Below, one piece after another: positions 5,677-5,924 of a DNA stretch of 5,924 nt (positions within the stretch are counted from its first letter, which is position 1; every line of letters begins with the position of its first letter). Under the pieces are notes generated by a model that searched no databases, had not been told where the DNA came from, and saw only the letters and a program-made list of their open reading frames with translations. Source of the stretch: an uncultured Oscillospiraceae bacterium (lineage in GTDB: Bacteria > Bacillota > Clostridia > Oscillospirales > Acutalibacteraceae); contig UQOE01000045.1 of assembly GCA_900542575.1 (NCBI GenBank), positions 1-5,924 of the forward strand, given 5' to 3'. The translations under genes were made by a program, and so were the position numbers.

Positions 5677-5753
5677 GGACCATTAGCTCAGTTGGTCAGA
5701 GCATCCGGCTCATAACCGGCGGGTCCGGGGTTCGAGTCCCTGATGGTCCACCA
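5677..5753 (+). tRNA. tRNA with CAT anticodon (elongator Met, or Ile2 if lysidine-modified)
   Basis: The 77-nt cloverleaf has acceptor stem GGACCAT/ATGGTCC, D-stem GCTC/GAGC, anticodon CAT at 5711-5713 in loop CTCATAA, T-loop TTCGAGT, discriminator A5750 and encoded CCA. The anticodon stem TCCGG/CCGGC has four pairs plus a T-C mismatch at its outer end. The paired first acceptor base (G-C) argues against initiator tRNA. A CAT anticodon also occurs in tRNA-Ile2, whose C34 is changed to lysidine by TilS. The GGACC acceptor start resembles the Ile2 tRNA of Bacillus as I remember it, so Met is only the default call. Confidence 0.9.
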
Positions 5754-5764
5754 GTTTTCTGTAT

Positions 5765-5840
5765 AGGGGTATAGCTCAGTTGGTAGAGCAGCGGTCTCCA
5801 AAACCGCGTGCCGAGGGTTCGAATCCTTCTGCCCCTGCCA
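5765..5840 (+). tRNA. tRNA-Trp (anticodon CCA)
   Basis: The 76-nt cloverleaf has acceptor stem AGGGGTA/TGCCCCT, D-stem GCTC/GAGC, a perfect anticodon stem GCGGT/ACCGC with loop CTCCAAA (anticodon CCA at 5798-5800), T-arm GAGGG/CCTTC, discriminator G5837 and encoded CCA. G at the discriminator is the tryptophan identity base. The gene is 11 nt after the previous tRNA. In many Bacillota tRNA-Trp sits beside secE; here it lies inside a tRNA cluster. Confidence 0.96.
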
Positions 5841-5843
5841 TTT

Positions 5844-5919
<76 letters not shown>

Positions 5920-5924
5920 ATTGA

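Overview
The window reads as chromosomal DNA of an anaerobic Gram-positive-type bacterium (Bacillota; Clostridia or Negativicutes are the best guesses, and I cannot settle which). The grounds are strong AGGAGG-type ribosome binding sites before each complete gene, a near-consensus housekeeping promoter (TTGACT-17-TATAAT), compact intergenic gaps, tRNA genes with CCA encoded, a GC content a little above half by eye, and fumarase/fumarate reductase genes with no membrane anchor in view. All genes are on the + strand.

Region 1 (1-2643) is a C4-dicarboxylate module. It holds the last 33 codons of a class II fumarase, a hairpin that may terminate or attenuate transcription, an iron-sulfur protein (224 aa) and a flavoprotein (553 aa), closed by a strong Rho-independent terminator at 2610-2643. 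Together they would convert malate to fumarate and fumarate to succinate (or the reverse). The flavoprotein keeps the substrate and catalytic residues of fumarate reductase/succinate dehydrogenase. It has Asn where E. coli FrdA has the FAD-linking His, carries an extra ~90-residue N-terminus and lacks most of the C-terminal helical domain. The iron-sulfur subunit has two full CxxCxxCxxxCP motifs instead of the usual [4Fe-4S]/[3Fe-4S] pair. No membrane-anchor gene follows. This looks like a divergent, probably soluble, FrdAB-type enzyme, and its electron donor is the open question.

Region 2 (2644-5576) is a separate transcription unit: a cytoplasmic family 2 glycoside hydrolase (793 aa) followed after 14 bp by a MutT-like Nudix hydrolase (158 aa). 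A possible promoter for it overlaps the preceding terminator.

Region 3 (5577-5924) is a tRNA operon. A clear promoter drives tRNA(CAT; Met, or possibly Ile2), tRNA-Trp(CCA) and tRNA-Thr(GGT). The cluster may continue past the right edge.

Nothing mobile, no CRISPR array and no phage gene was seen. The divergent fumarate reductase is the most interesting content; I do not claim it is undescribed.
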